Below, piece by piece: positions 41,977-50,382 of a stretch of 64,000 nucleotides of DNA (positions are counted from its first letter, which is position 1; each line of letters begins with the position of its first letter). The notes under the pieces are model-generated. The model did no database searches. It worked only from the letters and a program-made list of their open reading frames with translations, and was not told where the DNA came from. The translations under genes and the position numbers were made by a program. The stretch is from JADYZU01 sp964540965 (lineage in GTDB: Bacteria; Pseudomonadota; Alphaproteobacteria; Rhodobacterales; Rhodobacteraceae), in the NCBI GenBank assembly GCA_964540965.1, contig CAZIOT010000015.1, positions 38,280 through 102,279 of the forward strand. Reading direction: 5' to 3'.

Positions 41977-43539
41977 ATGACAGCTCACACCAGTGATCGC
42001 AGCACTTCTCCGGCCGGTGGCGTCACCCGCCGCCGTGTCCTTCTGACAGGCCTTGCCGGCGCGGGCCTCGTGGTCGGGCACGGTCTGCGGCCCGGCGCGG
42101 CCGCGCTTGCCCAGACGCCCCTGCAGGCCGGCGGCAAGGTGACCATCGGCGTCGTGGGCCAGGGCGTCCGCGGCTATTTCGCCCTGCACAATTTCGGCGA
42201 CGAAGCTGTCAGCATGTGCAACCAGAACCTGGTGTTCGAGGGTCTGACCCAGTTCGAGAACGACGGCTCGACCTCGCTCTGCCTGGCCGAGTCGTTCGAG
42301 CCGGTCGATGGCGACACCTCGCATTGGGAAATCCGGCTCAAGCCCGGCGTGGTCTTCCACAATGGCGCCCCGATGGAGGCGCAGGATGTCATCCATTCCA
42401 TTCGCAAGATCACCGAGGAAGGCACGGTGTCGCGCGGCTATATCGGGCCGGTCGAGGACATTTCCGAAGTCGATACCCTGACCCTGCGGGTCAAGCTGGC
42501 CGGCCCGCGGAACTGGTTCCCCAAGGCGATGGCGGGGTCGTTCTCGGGCATCATCCCGCGCGATTACGACGACCGAGACCCGGTCGGCACCGGCGCTTTC
42601 CGCGTCGCAAGCTGGGTCGACACGGAATCGGTGACCTTGCAGCGCCACGAGGCCTACCACGGCACCCCCGCCGTCCTTGACGAAGTGACGCTGCAGCTTT
42701 TCGCCGACGATTCCGCGCTGCTGAACGCCGCCGAGGCCGGGCAGATCGACATTCTCAACCGCCTGAGCCCCTCGCTTGCCGATCAATACGAGGGCAGCGC
42801 GGACTTCCACCTCTACAACTCGCCCACCGGCCGCTGCTATCCGATCCACATGCGGTCGGACATTGCGCCCTTCAACGACGTGCGCCTGCGGCAGGCCATC
42901 CGCATGGTGCTGGACCGGCAGGCGGTGGTGAATTCCGGCTATAACGGCTATGCCACGATCGGGCACGATCTCTATTCCCCGAACGATCCCGACTATCGCG
43001 CGGATCTGGTCCGCAACCGCGATGTCGACGGGGCGCGCGCCCTGATCGAAGAAGCCGGGCTGACCGGGCTGCAGATCGAACTGACCATGAACAACGATGT
43101 CGAAACCGCGCTTGTCCTGGCCGAGAACGCCAAGGAGATCGGTCTTGACGTCTCGGTCCGGCAACTCGATCCCGCGACCTTCTTCAACGAAGAATTCACC
43201 GAACGGCCCTTCCACGGCGGCGACTATTATCCGCCGGCGCCGTTCTTCATGACCTCCTCGCTGCTCGACAGCCCGACGCCGGGGATCCCGACCCTGAAAT
43301 GGGTGGACGAGGAATATCACGAGCTCTGGCGCCAGGGGAACGCCACGGCGGACCCGGCCGAGGCATCGCAGATCATCGGCCGGCTTCAGGAAATCCTGTT
43401 CGAAAGGGGCGCCCTGATCATCGCCGTCTTCGTCAACGAACTTGGCCTTTACCGTGCCGGCCTTGGTGGCATCCCCGAGATGGATTTCAACGGCACCGGG
43501 ATCTACCGCTCGCTGCGCTTTGTCGGCCACACGGCCTGA
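41977..43539 (+). CDS. ABC transporter substrate-binding protein, family 5 (paralogue 2 of 3), Tat signal
   Basis: A 520-residue protein with a twin-arginine signal (VTRRRVLLTGLAGAG), so it is exported folded. The body is family 5: LAESFEPVDGDTSHWEIRLK, GVVFHNGAPMEAQDVIHSIR and YNSPTGRCYPIHMRSDIAPF. It is clearly related to the proteins at 20067 and 50383. The ATG at 41977 has AGGG 6 bp upstream; ATG 41959 is also in frame. No permease or ATPase is adjacent, and a terminator follows, so it is a single-gene transcript that probably delivers to the Dpp-type machine at 22.9-26.6 kb. Confidence 0.9.
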   Translation: MTAHTSDRSTSPAGGVTRRRVLLTGLAGAGLVVGHGLRPGAAALAQTPLQAGGKVTIGVVGQGVRGYFALHNFGDEAVSMCNQNLVFEGLTQFENDGSTSLCLAESFEPVDGDTSHWEIRLKPGVVFHNGAPMEAQDVIHSIRKITEEGTVSRGYIGPVEDISEVDTLTLRVKLAGPRNWFPKAMAGSFSGIIPRDYDDRDPVGTGAFRVASWVDTESVTLQRHEAYHGTPAVLDEVTLQLFADDSALLNAAEAGQIDILNRLSPSLADQYEGSADFHLYNSPTGRCYPIHMRSDIAPFNDVRLRQAIRMVLDRQAVVNSGYNGYATIGHDLYSPNDPDYRADLVRNRDVDGARALIEEAGLTGLQIELTMNNDVETALVLAENAKEIGLDVSVRQLDPATFFNEEFTERPFHGGDYYPPAPFFMTSSLLDSPTPGIPTLKWVDEEYHELWRQGNATADPAEASQIIGRLQEILFERGALIIAVFVNELGLYRAGLGGIPEMDFNGTGIYRSLRFVGHTA

Positions 43540-43547
43540 TCCGGCAT

Positions 43548-43572
43548 CGGGGGCCCCGTCAGGCGGCCCCCG
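43548..43572. terminator. Hairpin after the binding-protein gene
   Basis: CGGGGGCC and GGCCCCCG arms around a 9-base loop, 9 bp after the stop, followed by TTCCTG. The T-run is weak. Confidence 0.6.
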
Positions 43573-43601
43573 TTCCTGCCCGTCGCCGTTTGCGGCGGGC
43601 G

Positions 43602-43620
43602 TCACCCTCAAGAGGGTTGA
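43602..43620. promoter_or_regulatory. Degenerate NarL/LuxR-type site upstream of VOC protein 1
   Basis: TCACCCTCAAGAGGGTTGA: left heptamer TCACCCT is perfect, but the right half is shifted to a 4-bp spacing. 70 bp upstream of the start at 43690 and next to the GTTCG-type site. Confidence 0.4.
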
Positions 43621-43649
43621 CGCGAAGGCGGGCGGCCAATAGCACAATA

Positions 43650-43675
43650 CGAACAGAAATGTTCGATATTAGAAC
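43650..43675. promoter_or_regulatory. IclR-like operator, two overlapping palindromes
   Basis: CGAACAGAAATGTTCG (43650-43665) overlaps GTTCGATATTAGAAC (43661-43675), ending 14 bp before the start at 43690. Related elements precede the decarboxylase/hydrolase pair (44760-44785) and VOC protein 2 (53993-54028). Known IclR-type operators of aromatic pathways have a similar GTTCGAT core. Confidence 0.58.
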
Positions 43676-43689
43676 TCGTGGAGGAACGG

Positions 43690-44277
43690 ATGCAAGCAAG
43701 ACCCGTCAAGCTCGGCCATGTCGGGATCTCGGTCGAGAACCTGGACGAGGCCATTGCCTTTTACACCGGCATGCTGGGCCTGCGGCTGACCGAGCGGTTC
43801 ACCTACCCCGAAGAGAAGGTCGGCCATGGCGTCGCCGTGCGCGCTGGCGCTTTTGTGCGCTGCGACGCCACGCACCATTGCGTGTCGATCTTTCAGTTGA
43901 CCGATCCCGATCTGTCGCGGTCCGACAAGCTGCGGCTGGGCCTGCACCACCTGGCCTTCGAATTCGCCTCTCCGGCGGATCTGGTGTCCAAGTACAACCA
44001 GCTTCGGCAGCAGGGCGTCACCATCGTCAACTGCCGCATCGGCGGGCCGGGCAACCAGCCGCGCTTTTATGCGCGCGACATGGACGGCAACCTGCTCGAA
44101 TTCTACTGGGGCATCGACGAGATCGGCTGGGACGGCCTGCCGCGCGTCTATCCGCCGATCCAAGAAATCGACCTCAACACCTTCGATTTCGAGGCGTTCC
44201 AGCAAGAGCGTGAGTCGGCTCAGGCCCGGCTTCAGGCGCAGGCGGGGCAGATCGCCGGGGTCAGCGTTTCAAGCTGA
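43690..44277 (+). CDS. VOC-superfamily ring-cleavage dioxygenase-like protein (paralogue 1)
   Basis: A 195-residue single-chain VOC protein. Candidate metal ligands are H10 (LGHVGISV), H86/H87 (GLHHLAFEF) and E137 (NLLEFYW), spaced as in type I extradiol dioxygenases and glyoxalases. The segment FYARDMDGNLLEFYW resembles the end of the extradiol signature, but the upstream catalytic His of that signature is not visible. It shares length and most motifs with the protein at 53392-53979. ATG 43690 follows GGAGGAACGG; the GTG at 43678 is an alternative. Transcribed from a promoter with both NarL-type and IclR-type sites. Ring cleavage is the favoured role; a glyoxalase or epimerase is possible. 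Confidence 0.8.
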   Translation: MQARPVKLGHVGISVENLDEAIAFYTGMLGLRLTERFTYPEEKVGHGVAVRAGAFVRCDATHHCVSIFQLTDPDLSRSDKLRLGLHHLAFEFASPADLVSKYNQLRQQGVTIVNCRIGGPGNQPRFYARDMDGNLLEFYWGIDEIGWDGLPRVYPPIQEIDLNTFDFEAFQQERESAQARLQAQAGQIAGVSVSS

Positions 44278-44283
44278 CCCTCA

Positions 44284-44311
44284 GCGGGCCGGGCCGCCGC
44301 CTGCGGCCCGC
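44284..44311. terminator. Hairpin between convergent genes
   Basis: GCGGGCCG and CGGCCCGC arms in the 34-bp gap between the VOC protein and the decarboxylase-like gene. No T-run. Confidence 0.4.
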
Positions 44312-44707
44312 CTACAACAGGCCGCGTTCGCGGAACACCTCGGTCGCGATCCGGTTGGCGTCCAGCGCCGCCGGGCCGCCGCAATAGAAGGCGATTTGCA
44401 GGATGATTTCCCGGATCTCCTCTTTGGTCAGGCCGTTGTTCAGCGCGCCGTTGACATGGATGCGGAATTCGTGCGGCCGGTTGAGCGCGGCGATCATGCC
44501 AAGGTTCAGGATCGACCTTTCGCGCCGCTCCAGCCCCGGACGGTTCCAGATCTCGTTCCAGCAGTATTCCGTGGTCAGCTTCTGCAGCGGCCAGCCGAAA
44601 TCGCCGGCCGCATCCAGCGACCGCTGGACATATTCGTCGCCAAGCACCGCCTTGCGCGTCTCGAGACCGCGATCAAAGCGGCCGTCCTCGGTGTCTTTCC
44701 GTGTCAT
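44312..44707 (-). CDS. Carboxymuconolactone decarboxylase family protein (PcaC-like)
   Basis: A 131-residue protein of the length of PcaC. The conserved block runs from TTEYCWNEIWNRPGLERRER through SILNLGMIAALNRPHEFRIH, HVNGALNNGLTKEEIREIIL and QIAFYCGGPAALDA. PcaC decarboxylates gamma-carboxymuconolactone in the protocatechuate pathway. No AhpD-type CxxC is present, so a peroxidase role is unlikely. It diverges from the fumarylacetoacetase-family gene over 91 bp with IclR-like sites. With extradiol-like genes nearby and no pcaB, a related decarboxylation or lactone step is more probable than the classical one. Confidence 0.85.
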   Translation of the reverse strand: MTRKDTEDGRFDRGLETRKAVLGDEYVQRSLDAAGDFGWPLQKLTTEYCWNEIWNRPGLERRERSILNLGMIAALNRPHEFRIHVNGALNNGLTKEEIREIILQIAFYCGGPAALDANRIATEVFRERGLL

Positions 44708-44759
44708 CGGGTCTCTTCCTTTCCGCAGGCTTGCGTCTGTCCGGCTTACGCCCTAAGTC

Positions 44760-44785
44760 CGAACATGATATTCCGTTTATCGAAC
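44760..44785. promoter_or_regulatory. IclR-like operator, divergent
   Basis: CGAACATGATATTCCG (44760-44775) and TTCCGTTTATCGAAC (44771-44785) overlap by 5 bp in the same way as at 43650-43675. Lies between the decarboxylase-like and hydrolase genes. Confidence 0.55.
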
Positions 44786-44798
44786 ATGCGAGGTCACA

Positions 44799-45680
44799 AT
44801 GAAACTTTCAAGCTACAAGTCGCAGGGCCTGCCCGGCTTTGGCCTTTGGGATGGCAGCGTGATCGTCGACATCCCGGCGCTGTTCGCGCTTCAGGGCCGC
44901 GCCGGGGCGCCGGCCTCGGTGCGCGAGCTGATCGAACGCGGCCCGGCGGCCCTTGATCTGGTGAAAGCGGCGGTTGCAGCCGGCGTGCCCGAGGCTGCCC
45001 GCCGCGATCCGGCCGCGGTGACCCTGGTGGCGCCGGTCAGCCCGCCGCAATTCTTCTGCATCGGCCGCAACTATGCCGAACATGCGAAAGAGGCAGGGTT
45101 CGACATGAGCCCGGTGCCGATCATGTTCAACCGCTTCATCTCGACCCTGATCGGCAGCGGCGAGGATGTGCTGTTCCCCACCGTCTCGGACCAGCTTGAC
45201 TGGGAGGGCGAGCTTGCCGTGGTGATCGGCCGCGGCCACCGCGGGCCCGTGGCGCCGGAACGGGCGATGGATCTGGTGTTCGGCTATACCGCGTTCAACG
45301 ACATCACGGTGCGCGATTTCCAGTTCCGCACCACGCAATACCTGGCCGGCAAGAATTTCCGCACCTCGGGCCCGTTGGGTCCGGTGATCGTCACCCGCGA
45401 TTCGCTCGATGATCCGCACCGGCTCCAGATCGTCACCCGCGTCAACGGGGTCGAGATGCAGAATGCCAATACCTCGACGATGCATTTCGACATTCCCTTC
45501 ATCATCAGCCACCTGTCGGAATTCATCGACCTGCAGGCCGGCGACGTGATCGCGATGGGAACGCCGGCGGGTGTCGGCTTCAAGCGCAAGCCGCCGGTGT
45601 TCCTGAAACCCGGCGATACGGTCGAGGTCGAGGTCGAGGGCATCGGCACGCTGGTCAACCACGTCGTGGCCAGCGCCTGA
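44799..45680 (+). CDS. Fumarylacetoacetate hydrolase family protein
   Basis: A 293-residue enzyme. FFCIGRNYAEHAKEAGFDM, QLDWEGELAVVIGRGHR (metal-ligand Glu residues), GYTAFNDITVRDFQF and VIAMGTPAGVGFKRKPPVFL are all hallmarks of the FAH family, which includes acylpyruvases, HpaG-type decarboxylase/isomerases and fumarylpyruvate hydrolases. The ATG at 44799 is 13 bp after the IclR-like site with only a weak GAGGTC ribosome site. It would act after ring opening, on a diketo or oxo-enoate product (inference). Confidence 0.9.
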   Translation: MKLSSYKSQGLPGFGLWDGSVIVDIPALFALQGRAGAPASVRELIERGPAALDLVKAAVAAGVPEAARRDPAAVTLVAPVSPPQFFCIGRNYAEHAKEAGFDMSPVPIMFNRFISTLIGSGEDVLFPTVSDQLDWEGELAVVIGRGHRGPVAPERAMDLVFGYTAFNDITVRDFQFRTTQYLAGKNFRTSGPLGPVIVTRDSLDDPHRLQIVTRVNGVEMQNANTSTMHFDIPFIISHLSEFIDLQAGDVIAMGTPAGVGFKRKPPVFLKPGDTVEVEVEGIGTLVNHVVASA

Positions 45681-45689
45681 TCCGCGCGT

Positions 45690-45710
45690 GGGGGTGCCGG
45701 CGGCGCCCCC
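45690..45710. terminator. Hairpin between convergent genes
   Basis: GGGGGTGCC and GGCGCCCCC, with one G-T pair and a 3-base loop, fill the 32-bp gap between the hydrolase and the cyclodeaminase-family gene. Confidence 0.55.
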
Positions 45711-45712
45711 GT

Positions 45713-46675
45713 TCACGTCCGTCCGGCCGCGGCTAGAGCCGCTGCAACAACGGCCTGCGCGGCATAAAGATCCTCCAGCGCGCAGCCGACGGATTTGAAC
45801 ACGGTGCGGGTGCCGGCTGCCGGCGCCGGCGCCAGCCGCACCAGATCCGTCAGGTCGCCCCGGATATCCGCGGCGCCGATCACGCCGGCAGCCAGAGGGA
45901 CCACGATGTCGCCCGGCTCGGTCATGCCCGCGGCGCGCTGGTCCAGCCAGATCGCGGCACCGCGCAAGGTATCGTCGTCCGCCTCGCGCATGGCCGGGGT
46001 ATAGCCGCCGACCAGATCGACATGGGCACCGGGTTTCAGCCATGCCCCGCGCAGCACCGGCTGCGTCGCGCGCGTGGCGCAAGAGATGATGTCGGCCGCG
46101 GCGACGGCGGCGGCAATGTCGGTCAATGCGGTGACCGTCGCGCCCGGAACCGCCGCGCCGACCGCGCGGGCCGCGGTTTCGGCCCGGTCGGGATCGCGGC
46201 CGCAAACGGTGATCGCGGACAGCGGGCGCACGGCGGCATGGGCCGCGGCCAGATGCGGCGCCAGCGGGCCGGTGGCGATCAGCGCCAGCCGGCTGGCATC
46301 CACCGGCGCAAGAAGATCGGCGGCCAGCGCCGAGGCGGCGGCGGTGCGCATCAGGGTCAGGGGTGCGCATTCGATCACCGCCACAAGCTGCCCGGTGACC
46401 GGATGGAAAAAGCCCAGAACCTCGGACGAGGTGGGCAGGCCGCGACCGGCGTTCGAGGGCACCGCGCTCATCACCTTGACGACGCGGCCGACGCCTTCGG
46501 ACCAGGCCAGCATCTGCAGCATGGCCGAGCCGTCGTCGGCCACCATGTGGTGCTGGCGCGGCGCGGCGTTCGCCCCGCGCAGGAACCCCTCGCGCAGAGC
46601 CGCGACAAGTGCGGCGGGCGAAATCAGCCCGGGTATCCTGTCACGGCCGATCCAGATCGGGTTTCCGGCTGCCAT
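45713..46675 (-). CDS. Ornithine cyclodeaminase / mu-crystallin family protein (paralogue 1, intact)
   Basis: A 320-residue NAD(P)-binding protein. It has the N-terminal LISPAALVAALREGFLRGAN, RVVKVMSAVPSNAGRGLPTS, the Rossmann region LALIATGPLAPHLAAAHAAV and the C-terminal TVFKSVGCALEDLYAAQAVV, typical of the OCD / alanine dehydrogenase / pyrroline-carboxylate reductase group. The substrate Lys is in VKVM. The family has varied imine and amino-acid activities. It is the last gene of a leftward run after the amino-acid importer, separated by a hairpin. A frameshifted homologue lies at 54921-55852. The start at 46675 precedes MAAGNPIWIG; an earlier in-frame ATG at 46735 overlaps the hairpin. 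Confidence 0.85.
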   Translation of the reverse strand: MAAGNPIWIGRDRIPGLISPAALVAALREGFLRGANAAPRQHHMVADDGSAMLQMLAWSEGVGRVVKVMSAVPSNAGRGLPTSSEVLGFFHPVTGQLVAVIECAPLTLMRTAAASALAADLLAPVDASRLALIATGPLAPHLAAAHAAVRPLSAITVCGRDPDRAETAARAVGAAVPGATVTALTDIAAAVAAADIISCATRATQPVLRGAWLKPGAHVDLVGGYTPAMREADDDTLRGAAIWLDQRAAGMTEPGDIVVPLAAGVIGAADIRGDLTDLVRLAPAPAAGTRTVFKSVGCALEDLYAAQAVVAAALAAAGRT

Positions 46676-46698
46676 CTCGCACCTCGCATCAAAGGCAC

Positions 46699-46724
46699 GG
46701 CCGCAGCCTTGCGGGGCTGCGGCC
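46699..46724. terminator. Hairpin between SBP and cyclodeaminase genes
   Basis: GGCCGCAGCC, loop TTGCGG and GGCTGCGGCC: a perfect 10-bp stem 23 bp after the binding-protein stop. No T-run, so probably an attenuator or message-stabilising element, as at 14544 and 20034. Confidence 0.6.
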
Positions 46725-46746
46725 GGGGTAATCATGACCGACGCCT

Positions 46747-47658
46747 TCAGTCGGCCCAGCGTTCGCGCATCAGCGGCAGGACGTTGTCGCCCTCGATCCC
46801 CCGGAAGGCCATGAATTGCCGGTAGCCTTCCTCGATCTTGCCGGCATGGTAGAGATAGTTGATCGAGGTGGTGAGGAACGACCGGAACTTGCCGCTCGCC
46901 TCGTAGCGCAGGCCGGTGCCGTTGGGATAACCGATGGCCGGCTGCGGCAGGAACACCTTGCCCATCCCCAGCATGTGCTGGGCCAGCGCCAGCTCTGTCC
47001 CCGAACCGCCATAGGCGTGGACACGGCCGCTCTGGAATGCCGCATAGCCTTCGGCATTCGCCGGAAAGGCGACAAGGTTCTCGCCCGAAATATGGCTCCT
47101 GATGAAGGATTCCGGCGAACCGCCCTGGTTCACCGCGATCAGGAAATCGGGGTTGTCGACATCGGCCCAGGTCTCGCCCTGGAAATCGTCGCGCACCAGA
47201 AGACCGATCGACGCCCAGGCGATCGGCGCCGGAACGAAATCGATCGTGGTGGCGCGGCGCGGAGTGCCGTCAAGAAAGAACATCACGTCGGCCTGGTCGG
47301 ACTGCAGGGTGGCGACGCCGTTCTGCCAGGTGGTTTCCACGACCTCGAGCTCGACACCGATCTCGTCTGCGATCAGCTTGGCGATGGCGATGCCGGCGCC
47401 GCGCCAGGTGATGCCGTCCTGCGCCACGCCGCCGGGTGCGTCGCTGTTGGTGAGATCCTTGAAGTAATAGGGTTCGAGGTTCGCCGCGCCGATGCGCAGC
47501 TTTCCGGTTGCCATCATGCGGTCGAAGGTGTCGGTCGTCGCTTCTTGCGCAAGGGCGGGGACGGCCGCGGTTGCAGCGATGCCAAGCCCGACTGCGCCGG
47601 CGACACCGGCCGTCAGCAGCGCGCGGCGCGAGGCCGTGATTTCTTCCTGGTCAGACAT
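46747..47658 (-). CDS. Amino-acid-type ABC substrate-binding protein (family 3), Tat signal
   Basis: A 303-residue protein with twin-arginine leader ASRRALLTAGVAGAVGLG. The body has LRIGAANLEPYYF, GAGIAIAKLIADEIGVELEV, NGVATLQSDQADVMFFLDG and LVRDDFQGETWADVDNPDF of the family-3 (polar amino acid, opine) group. It precedes the cyclodeaminase gene and follows two permeases and an ATPase, making a complete importer of the HisJ/GlnH type. A weak NarL-type half-site TACCCTT occurs about 80 bp upstream. Ligand unknown; a cyclic or modified amino acid would suit the neighbours. Confidence 0.88.
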   Translation of the reverse strand: MSDQEEITASRRALLTAGVAGAVGLGIAATAAVPALAQEATTDTFDRMMATGKLRIGAANLEPYYFKDLTNSDAPGGVAQDGITWRGAGIAIAKLIADEIGVELEVVETTWQNGVATLQSDQADVMFFLDGTPRRATTIDFVPAPIAWASIGLLVRDDFQGETWADVDNPDFLIAVNQGGSPESFIRSHISGENLVAFPANAEGYAAFQSGRVHAYGGSGTELALAQHMLGMGKVFLPQPAIGYPNGTGLRYEASGKFRSFLTTSINYLYHAGKIEEGYRQFMAFRGIEGDNVLPLMRERWAD

Positions 47659-47761
47659 CAGAGTTCCTTCCTGTTGGCGTTTATTGTGAACCGGGGCAGC
47701 GTGGCGCGGTCAGTCTAGGGGGGGCGAAACCGCCCGGAATACCCTTGGAACGCGACGCCGT

Positions 47762-48433
47762 TCAGGACCGGATCCGTTGCCCGACGCGCCGTTCCAGCCA
47801 GAACGACAGGAGCAGGACGGGCAGGAGCAGCGCGGCGAATCCGACGGCCAGCGCGGTATAGGCTTCGAGCGGGCGATAGCTCTGATCCGCCACGACCTTC
47901 ACGCTGTAGACGAATTCGGTATAGGGCAGCAGCGCCGCGATCGAGGTGAGCTTTACCACGTCGATGACCTGGTTGACGAAGGCGGGCATCATCTGCGGCA
48001 GCATCTGCGGCACGGCGATCAGCCACAGTTGCTGCCTGCGCCGCATGCCGATGGCGCGGGCGGCCTCCCACTGGCCGACATCGACGGCGGCGATGCCGCT
48101 GCGATAGATTTCGGACAGGAATACCGCCGTGTAGAGCGAGAAGGCGAGAAGCGCCGCCGAGAAATTGTCGATCTGCACCCCGGTCAGGATCGGCAGCGCG
48201 TAGAACAGCCAGAGAAGCTGGACCAGCGGCGGCGTGTTGCGCAACAGTTCCACCAGCGCGATCGCCGGCCACCGCAGGGGCGGAACGCTGCTGATGCGCA
48301 TCAGGGCGATCCCGGCGCCGACGATAGCACCTGTCAGGACGCAAAGCGCCGACAGGACCAGCGTGTTCCAGAGCCCGGCCAGGATGAAGTCCAGGTTGCG
48401 GAAAAGAAAGCTGAAATCCCAATGATAGGTCAT
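47762..48433 (-). CDS. ABC transporter permease, polar amino acid type (second permease)
   Basis: A 223-residue permease of the HisM/GlnP type with ILAGLWNTLVLSALCVLTGA, LVELLRNTPPLVQLLWLFYA and an EAA loop GQWEAARAIGMRRRQQLWLI. Its start overlaps the stop of the first permease by 4 bp. The binding-protein gene begins 103 bp later. Confidence 0.92.
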   Translation of the reverse strand: MTYHWDFSFLFRNLDFILAGLWNTLVLSALCVLTGAIVGAGIALMRISSVPPLRWPAIALVELLRNTPPLVQLLWLFYALPILTGVQIDNFSAALLAFSLYTAVFLSEIYRSGIAAVDVGQWEAARAIGMRRRQQLWLIAVPQMLPQMMPAFVNQVIDVVKLTSIAALLPYTEFVYSVKVVADQSYRPLEAYTALAVGFAALLLPVLLLSFWLERRVGQRIRS

Positions 48434-49101
48434 GCCGACACCCGCCGCGCCAGGCGGCGTTCCAGAAGCGCCGCAAGACGGCCAAGGCCGAAGATGATGA
48501 CGAAATAGATCGCCGCCGCGACGGTATAGGCTTCGACCGGGCGGAAGGTGTCGCTGGCCACCCGACTGGCCGCATAGGCCAGTTCGCCATAGGTGATGAA
48601 GGCGACAAGCGAGGTGACCTTCACCTCCTCGGCGACCAGCAGCACCATGACCGGGATCATGTGGCGCAACGCCTGCGGCAGGATGATATGGCGCATCGCG
48701 GTGCCGGTGCGCATGCCGATGGCGCGGGCGGCCTCGGCCTGACCGCCATCCACCGCATTGATGCCGGCGCGCGCGATTTCGGAAAGGAAGGCCGACCCCT
48801 GCAGGCCGATGGCCAAAGTGCCGGCGGTAAAGGAATCGACATTGATGCCCGACAGGACCGGCAGCGCGAAATAGGCCCAGATGATCAGGACGATCGGTGC
48901 CGAGACCCGCAGGAATTCGATGATCAGGATCACGAGGCCGCGCACCGGGCGGGGGCCATGCAGGCGCAGCACCGTCCAGACAAGGCCAAGGGGCAGCGCG
49001 ATGGCGAACGCGGCCGCGCACATGATCAGCGTGCGCGCCGCAGCCTCGACCCAAAGCCCGCCATCAAGCAGGACGATGCGGAAATCCCAGTCGTAATTCA
49101 T
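48430..49101 (-). CDS. ABC transporter permease, polar amino acid type (first permease)
   Basis: A 223-residue permease, the same length as its partner. AARTLIMCAAAFAIALPLGL, EFLRVSAPIVLIIWAYFALP and GGQAEAARAIGMRTGTAMRH mark the HisMQ family. The ATG at 49101 begins MNYDWDFRIVLLDG. 28 bp after the ATPase stop. Confidence 0.92.
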   Translation of the reverse strand: MNYDWDFRIVLLDGGLWVEAAARTLIMCAAAFAIALPLGLVWTVLRLHGPRPVRGLVILIIEFLRVSAPIVLIIWAYFALPVLSGINVDSFTAGTLAIGLQGSAFLSEIARAGINAVDGGQAEAARAIGMRTGTAMRHIILPQALRHMIPVMVLLVAEEVKVTSLVAFITYGELAYAASRVASDTFRPVEAYTVAAAIYFVIIFGLGRLAALLERRLARRVSA

Positions 49102-49129
49102 GCCCGGCACCGGGGCCGCAACGGTGCCA

Positions 49130-49939
49130 TCATGCGCTCTCCGTGTAGGATTCCTTGCGCAGGACAGCGCGAAGAAAGGCCCGGGCGCGGCCGGTCTGCG
49201 GATCGCCGAAGACCTGCGCGGGCGGGCCGCTTTCCACGACAACCCCCTTGTCCATGAACACAACGAGGTCGGACACGTCGCGGGCAAAGTCCATCTCGTG
49301 CGTGACGATGATCATCGTCATGCCTTCATCGGCAAGGTCGTGCATGACGCGCAGCACCTCGCCCACCAGTTCGGGGTCAAGTGCCGAGGTCGCCTCGTCG
49401 AACAGCATCAGGCCCGGCTTCATCGCCAGCGCCCGCGCGATTGCGACCCGCTGCTGCTGGCCGCCGGAAAGTTGCGCCGGATAGGCCGCGGCCTTGTCCG
49501 CCAGCCCCACCTTGGTCAGCAGGTCCATCGCCTCGCCGCGCACCTCGGCGGCGGGGCGGCCCAGGACCCTGACCGGCCCGATCATGATGTTGGTCAGGAC
49601 ATCGAGATGCGGGAACAGGTTGAAACGCTGGAAAACCATGCCGATGCGGGTCCTGAGGCGCGCAAGCTCGGCCTCGGAGGGCCGGATCCAGCGGCCGTCG
49701 GGGCGGTGGGATCCGATCTCGCGCCCCTCGTGGCGGACGATTCCGGCCGTGGGTACCTCAAGCAGGTTGAGACAGCGCAGCAGGGTCGTCTTGCCCGAAC
49801 CGCTTGGCCCGATGAGCGAGACCTTCTGACCCGGGGCCACCGACAAGTTGATGCCGCGAAGGACATGCAGCGGGCCGAACGACTTGTGCAGGTCCGAGAC
49901 CTGGATGCGGGGTTCGGCTGTGGTTGTGCCCTGCGTCAT
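49130..49939 (-). CDS. ABC transporter ATP-binding protein, polar amino acid type
   Basis: A 269-residue ATPase of the GlnQ/HisP family. Walker A GPSGSGKTT, MVFQRFNLFPHLDVLTNI, LSGGQQQRVAIARALAM, LMLFDEATSALDPELVGEVL and IIVTHEMDFARDVSD are present. It follows the RidA-family gene by 11 bp and begins the importer genes; the order RidA, ATPase, permease, permease, binding protein suggests one transcript. Confidence 0.93.
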   Translation of the reverse strand: MTQGTTTAEPRIQVSDLHKSFGPLHVLRGINLSVAPGQKVSLIGPSGSGKTTLLRCLNLLEVPTAGIVRHEGREIGSHRPDGRWIRPSEAELARLRTRIGMVFQRFNLFPHLDVLTNIMIGPVRVLGRPAAEVRGEAMDLLTKVGLADKAAAYPAQLSGGQQQRVAIARALAMKPGLMLFDEATSALDPELVGEVLRVMHDLADEGMTMIIVTHEMDFARDVSDLVVFMDKGVVVESGPPAQVFGDPQTGRARAFLRAVLRKESYTESA

Positions 49940-49950
49940 GCGGGGGCGGA

Positions 49951-50322
49951 TCAGCCGATGACCGCGTGGGCGGTCGTCTCGATCAGGATGCCGGGCGGGC
50001 CGACCAGTTCCGACACGACCACGGTTGCCCGCGTCGGCCAGGGCGCCGTCTGGAACACCTCGTCCCAGGCGCGGTTCATGCCCGGCAGGGTGGACTTGTC
50101 GGTGACATAGATCGTTACCTGCGCGATGTCGGCGCGGCTGCCGCCGCATTCCTCGACATAGCGCACCAGCCCGGCAAAGGTCGCGGCGGCCTGCTGATAG
50201 CCATCGCCGCCGACAAAGGCGCCGTCTATCCCGACCGGGATGTTGGTGGCGAACAGATGCCGCCCCGCCAGAGTGGCAGGGCTGATCCTGGCCGGCAGGT
50301 CCGGGCCGATCTTGCGGTGCAT
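49951..50322 (-). CDS. RidA family protein (enamine/imine deaminase type)
   Basis: A 123-residue protein with LFATNIPVGIDGAFVGGDGY, LVRYVEECGGSRADIAQVTI and the C-terminal PTRATVVVSELVGPPGILIE. The Arg in PTRAT and the Glu in ILIETTA occupy the places of the RidA active-site pair. RidA proteins hydrolyse reactive enamines or imines to ketones and ammonia; aromatic-pathway homologues act on 2-aminomuconate-type products. It lies between a family-5 binding protein and the amino-acid importer, consistent with a nitrogen-containing intermediate. Confidence 0.88.
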   Translation of the reverse strand: MHRKIGPDLPARISPATLAGRHLFATNIPVGIDGAFVGGDGYQQAAATFAGLVRYVEECGGSRADIAQVTIYVTDKSTLPGMNRAWDEVFQTAPWPTRATVVVSELVGPPGILIETTAHAVIG

Positions 50323-50382
50323 GTGGTCTTCCTTGATCTGCAGGGGGCCGGGGCAGTCCGGCGGACCACCCCGGCGGATTTG

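Noticed and set aside
43690..44277. Calling VOC protein 1 a proven extradiol dioxygenase
   Set aside because: The His of the PS00082-type signature is not visible and Met replaces the signature Pro, so only a dioxygenase-like call is justified.
47730..47750. TACCCTT upstream of the amino-acid binding protein as a further NarL-type site
   Set aside because: Only the left heptamer fits (TACCCTT-GG-AACGCGA); the right half has no match, so it is mentioned in the gene entry but not counted.
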